This document shows positions 33,576 to 35,659 of a stretch of DNA of 35,659 nucleotides, piece by piece (position 1 is the first letter of the stretch; each line of letters opens with the position of its first letter). A program made the translations under genes and the position numbers. Location of the stretch: positions 1-35,659 of the forward strand of contig JAEHCK010000039.1 of NCBI GenBank assembly GCA_020696345.1, written 5' to 3'. The stretch is from Thermoplasmata archaeon (GTDB lineage Archaea; Thermoplasmatota; Penumbrarchaeia; JAEHCK01). Below the pieces are notes generated by a model. That model saw only the letters and a program-made list of their open reading frames with translations. It had not been told where the DNA came from and ran no database searches.

Positions 33576-34057
33576 AAGCTCACACTCGCTCAATATCTAT
33601 TTAAAGGAATATTCCGGATTTTCCAATATCGCATATTTATTACTTTGTCTGGTTATAAATAAGATGTAATTATCTCCTTCCTCATTCCAAGTTCCCAGGG
33701 CTTTATATTAATTATCTTAAGGATATTCAATTTTGGCTATAATAATATCACCCATGGAATAATTAAATAAAATGTTATTAAAGTTTCAATTGATCTTATT
33801 TAATAGTTAATAAATTTCTTATTTACGCAAATAAAGAACAAGATGTTTTCTGTTTTTAATTCTTAATAATCTTTAAATATTTAAACGTATAGGTAATGTA
33901 AAATATATTGATCGACAAATACTCGGGCAATCAAATTTGTTGAAATATTTTAAGTTTTTCACATATATTCACCGTAAAGTTTTTACTAAATAAAGTTAAT
34001 GGGGTGAATCCTTTCAATTATGTTATTAAAAAATTCAATAAACTGAGGTTTATGATT
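33576..34057. other. Divergent AT-rich spacer
   Basis: 482 bp between the surface operon (minus) and the eS19 gene (plus). TATA-like stretches occur at about 33871-33886 (CTTTAAATATTTAAAC) and 33985-33992 (ACTAAATA), the latter well placed for the eS19 operon. No repeat or small gene is seen. GTG 34004 opens the eS19 frame early but gives an extension foreign to the family. Confidence 0.55.
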
Positions 34058-34510
34058 ATGACTACGGCTTATGATATACCTGCGGATAAATTGATTGAAA
34101 AATTAGTTGAACTATTAAAAAAGGATCCAAACTTCACACCACCGGACTGGAGTAAGTTCGTAAAAACCGGTATCCATCGAGAGAAGCCACCAATAGAAAC
34201 AGATTGGTGGTATCGTAGAACCTCTGCCGTGTTACGAAAGATATACATGCACTCACCTATTGGTGTCGAGCATGTCAGCCAGATGTTTGGCGGTGCAGTT
34301 GACCGAGGCTCAAAACCATATACATCCTGGAGTGGTAGTGGAGCTATAATACGCCATGCAATGAAACAACTTGAGAATGCCGGGTTAATTAAAACGGTGG
34401 AAGGCAAGGGTCGGCGAATTGAACCGGCGGGTAAAAAACTGGTGGATAATGCTGCACATGAAGTTAAAAAGGAAATAATCGATGAACTCCCCGAACTTGC
34501 AAAATATTGA
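34058..34510 (+). CDS. Ribosomal protein eS19
   Basis: The 150-residue protein begins MTTAYDIPADKLI and has the winged-helix body of eS19: PPDWSKFVKTGIHREKPP, WWYRRTSAVLRKIYMHSPIGV, YGG-like FGGAVDRGSKPY, and IIRHAMKQLENAGLIK. It is part of the small subunit head. I choose ATG 34058 because GAGG lies 9 nt upstream and the length then equals the archaeal norm; ATG 34052 and GTG 34004 are in frame. The PDCD5 gene follows, an order common in archaea, although the usual L39e-L31e-eIF6 continuation is absent here. Confidence 0.95.
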   Translation: MTTAYDIPADKLIEKLVELLKKDPNFTPPDWSKFVKTGIHREKPPIETDWWYRRTSAVLRKIYMHSPIGVEHVSQMFGGAVDRGSKPYTSWSGSGAIIRHAMKQLENAGLIKTVEGKGRRIEPAGKKLVDNAAHEVKKEIIDELPELAKY

Positions 34511-34549
34511 ATGTAAGACGAAGGAAAGCAAATAGTTGTTGTGAAAAAT

Positions 34550-34903
34550 ATGTCTGATGAAGATTTCGAACTTGAGATGATTAGAAAAAAACGGTTGATG
34601 GAGCTGGAACAACAGCAGAAGTTGGCCGCTGACCAATCCGAGGCAAAAGAACAAAAATTACAGGAATTTGATGAGCAGAAGAAAGCAATACTTAGGCAGA
34701 TCCTAACCATTGATGCTCGTTCCCGGCTAGCAAGAATTCGATTGGCGAAACCTGAATTTGTAGTGGGGGTTGAACAACAATTGATCATGATTTCCCAATC
34801 TGGTCAATTAAGAGGCCAGATAGATGATAAGATGTTGATCCAAATTTTAAAAAAACTTACACCAAAAAGAAAAGAGATTACGATCACCCGGGTCAATAAA
34901 TAA
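34550..34903 (+). CDS. PDCD5/TFAR19-family DNA-binding protein
   Basis: The 117-residue protein is helical and charged: an N-terminal helix (DEDFELEMIRKKRLMELEQQQK), a Gln/Glu-rich linker, then the PDCD5 core (ILTIDARSRLARIRLAKPEFVVGVEQQLI) and the tail (LIQILKKLTPKRKEITITRVNK). The archaeal family binds nucleic acid with unclear function. I choose ATG 34550 (MSDEDFELE, as in relatives), with TGTGA 8 nt upstream; GTG 34541 is in frame and possible. It is 39 bp downstream of eS19 and probably in the same transcript. Confidence 0.93.
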   Translation: MSDEDFELEMIRKKRLMELEQQQKLAADQSEAKEQKLQEFDEQKKAILRQILTIDARSRLARIRLAKPEFVVGVEQQLIMISQSGQLRGQIDDKMLIQILKKLTPKRKEITITRVNK

Positions 34904-35037
34904 TTATTTTGCTCTTAGAGCCTGTCTGAGAAACAAATATGTGAATAATTAACACCCAGAGAGGCACTTAAGTAAACTTTATAACTTTGTAAACTCATAA
35001 TAGCTTTTCAGGGTCGATATCAAGTGAGGTGATCTTA

Positions 35038-35343
35038 ATGGATGACGCAGGTTCTGAAAGTGGAGTCAAAGTGGAAGAAGGATCGGAAGGCGAATCTGAT
35101 GAGGCAATTGGAAAGGTCTTCAAATATTTTTCAAAAGTGGAAGTTGCCGCTATTAATATCACAAGCGGCTCCCTCAAGGTTGGCGATTCTATCAGGATAA
35201 AGGGCGCAACTACTGATATCACAATGCAGATCGATTCAATGGAGATCGACCGCCAGAAAGTTGAGAGTGTTGGCGCGGGAGACTCCATAGGTATTAAGGT
35301 TCCGGGCCGAGTAAGAGAAAATGACGTGGTATATAAGGTGTAG
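35038..35343 (+). CDS. Small EF-Tu-domain-2-like protein
   Basis: The 101-residue protein has an acidic start (MDDAGSESGVKVEEGSEGES) and then one beta-barrel like domain 2 of translation GTPases: IGKVFKYFSKVEVAAINI, LKVGDSIRIKG, MQIDSMEIDRQKVESVGAGDSIGIKV and RENDVVYKV. There is no GTPase domain. Such short proteins are annotated in archaea as elongation-factor-like; the role is unknown. Start ATG 35038 has the perfect GAGGTGATC upstream; GTG 35029 lies inside it. The gap of 134 bp after the PDCD5 gene leaves room for its own promoter. Confidence 0.85.
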   Translation: MDDAGSESGVKVEEGSEGESDEAIGKVFKYFSKVEVAAINITSGSLKVGDSIRIKGATTDITMQIDSMEIDRQKVESVGAGDSIGIKVPGRVRENDVVYKV

Positions 35344-35373
35344 AACTGATTCTAATGAATTAATGCTGGGGAC

Positions 35374-35455
35374 ATTGGAAATTGGAACAATTTTCCTGAG
35401 AAAAATTATTCTACATTGGAAAACTCTTCGACTTTACCAAAGTTGGAAAAGTTAA
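35374..35455 (-). repeat. ~83-bp intergenic repeat, inverted copy
   Basis: Read on the minus strand it gives AACTTTTCCAACTTTGG, AAAGTCGAAGAGTTTTCCAA, TGTAGAATAATTTTTCTCAG and GAAAATTGTTCCAATTT, closely matching the tandem copies at 16992 and 17075. Confidence 0.9.
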
Positions 35456-35480
35456 ATTTTAAACCTCAACAATTTTTCAT

Positions 35481-35524
35481 AAAAAAATGCTTCGCAAAAC
35501 GACTAATAAATAACGCATTTTTTT
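35481..35524 (+). repeat. 44-bp palindrome-ended dispersed element, copy 2
   Basis: It differs from 16867-16910 only at two positions (A/G and T/C in the centre). It lies 137 bp after the EF-Tu-like gene. The adjacent ~83-bp repeat is in opposite orientation relative to the copy near 17000. Confidence 0.93.
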
Positions 35525-35659
35525 ATTATATTATTCCTTCCAAATTTATCAATAAACGGTAGACCACTTCACAAATATCTAATTAGTTATAGAATTGATT
35601 TTAATCGATAGCCACATCTCATCATCAGGATAATTAATTGCCATTCGGTCATAGATTGA

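Larger units (their letters stand above)
35344..35659. other. Repeat-rich end of window
   Basis: The 316 bp hold an inverted copy of the ~83-bp repeat (35374-35455), a short linker (AAACCTCAACAATTTTTCAT) and the 44-bp element. The same two families are neighbours at 16867-17152. Nothing coding is seen beyond 35525. Confidence 0.7.

Noticed and set aside
34058..35343. The common archaeal eS19-PDCD5-L39e-L31e-eIF6 cluster
   Set aside because: No L39e-like small basic ORF is visible between 34904 and 35037, and the next gene is an EF-Tu-domain-2-like protein.

Overview
The window is archaeal. It encodes CDP-archaeol synthase (CarS), ribosomal protein eS19, a PDCD5-family protein, transcription factor S and endonuclease Q. 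Ribosome-binding sites follow the archaeal GGTGAT/GGAGG pattern, usually with about 8 nt between the GG and the start codon. PKD and carboxypeptidase-regulatory surface proteins, a PEF-CTERM protein, DUF835 and DUF5611 proteins and many zinc ribbons suggest an uncultured anaerobic member of the Thermoplasmatota. This placement is inference; there is no rRNA or tRNA here to anchor it.

Layout. 1-1905: pyrimidine-rich repeats, a 45-residue zinc-finger gene, carS, and a small multidrug-export-type membrane protein. 1923-6354: three minus-strand genes (zinc-ribbon/TPR protein; KaiC/GvpD-like ATPase; DUF835-TPR-DnaJ-type zinc protein) that look like an uncharacterised signalling module. 6681-8406: a double zf-TFIIB protein and, divergently, EndoQ. 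8407-10794: an accessory-looking segment with an orphan AT-rich ORF, a startless gene tail, a VapBC-type toxin-antitoxin pair between 28-bp direct repeats, a structured multi-hairpin element, and a second copy of the gene tail. 10795-11882: larC and TFS, which overlap in control signals and may use non-AUG starts. 11883-14756: a hairpin-rich spacer, a radical SAM/SPASM gene with two apparent lesions, an Ala-rich membrane protein, and inverted palindromic elements on both sides.

14757-22435: a RACo-type corrinoid activator, divergent from a three-gene NAD(P)-linked formate dehydrogenase operon (NuoE-like, NuoF-like, molybdopterin catalytic subunit with cysteine, not selenocysteine). Together they suggest a formate/one-carbon metabolism with corrinoid proteins, such as a Wood-Ljungdahl pathway. 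22664-33575: mostly minus-strand surface or envelope genes (carboxypeptidase-regulatory repeats, PKD repeats, a PKD protein with cytoplasmic zinc ribbons, a PEF-CTERM lamin-tail protein with a GLTNGN repeat head), plus a DUF5611 gene and two 27-bp minisatellites in opposite orientation. 34058-35343: eS19, PDCD5 and an EF-Tu-domain-2-like small protein.

Non-coding repeats are unusually rich: a 44-bp palindrome-ended element in three copies, an associated ~83-bp repeat family, palindromes around the radical SAM gene, and the paired minisatellites. The most notable observations are the inverted minisatellites sharing a 9-residue frame, the non-AUG start candidates at a fixed distance from strong ribosome-binding sites, the dispersed 44-bp element, the toxin-antitoxin island with its structured element, and the ATPase/DUF835/TPR cluster.
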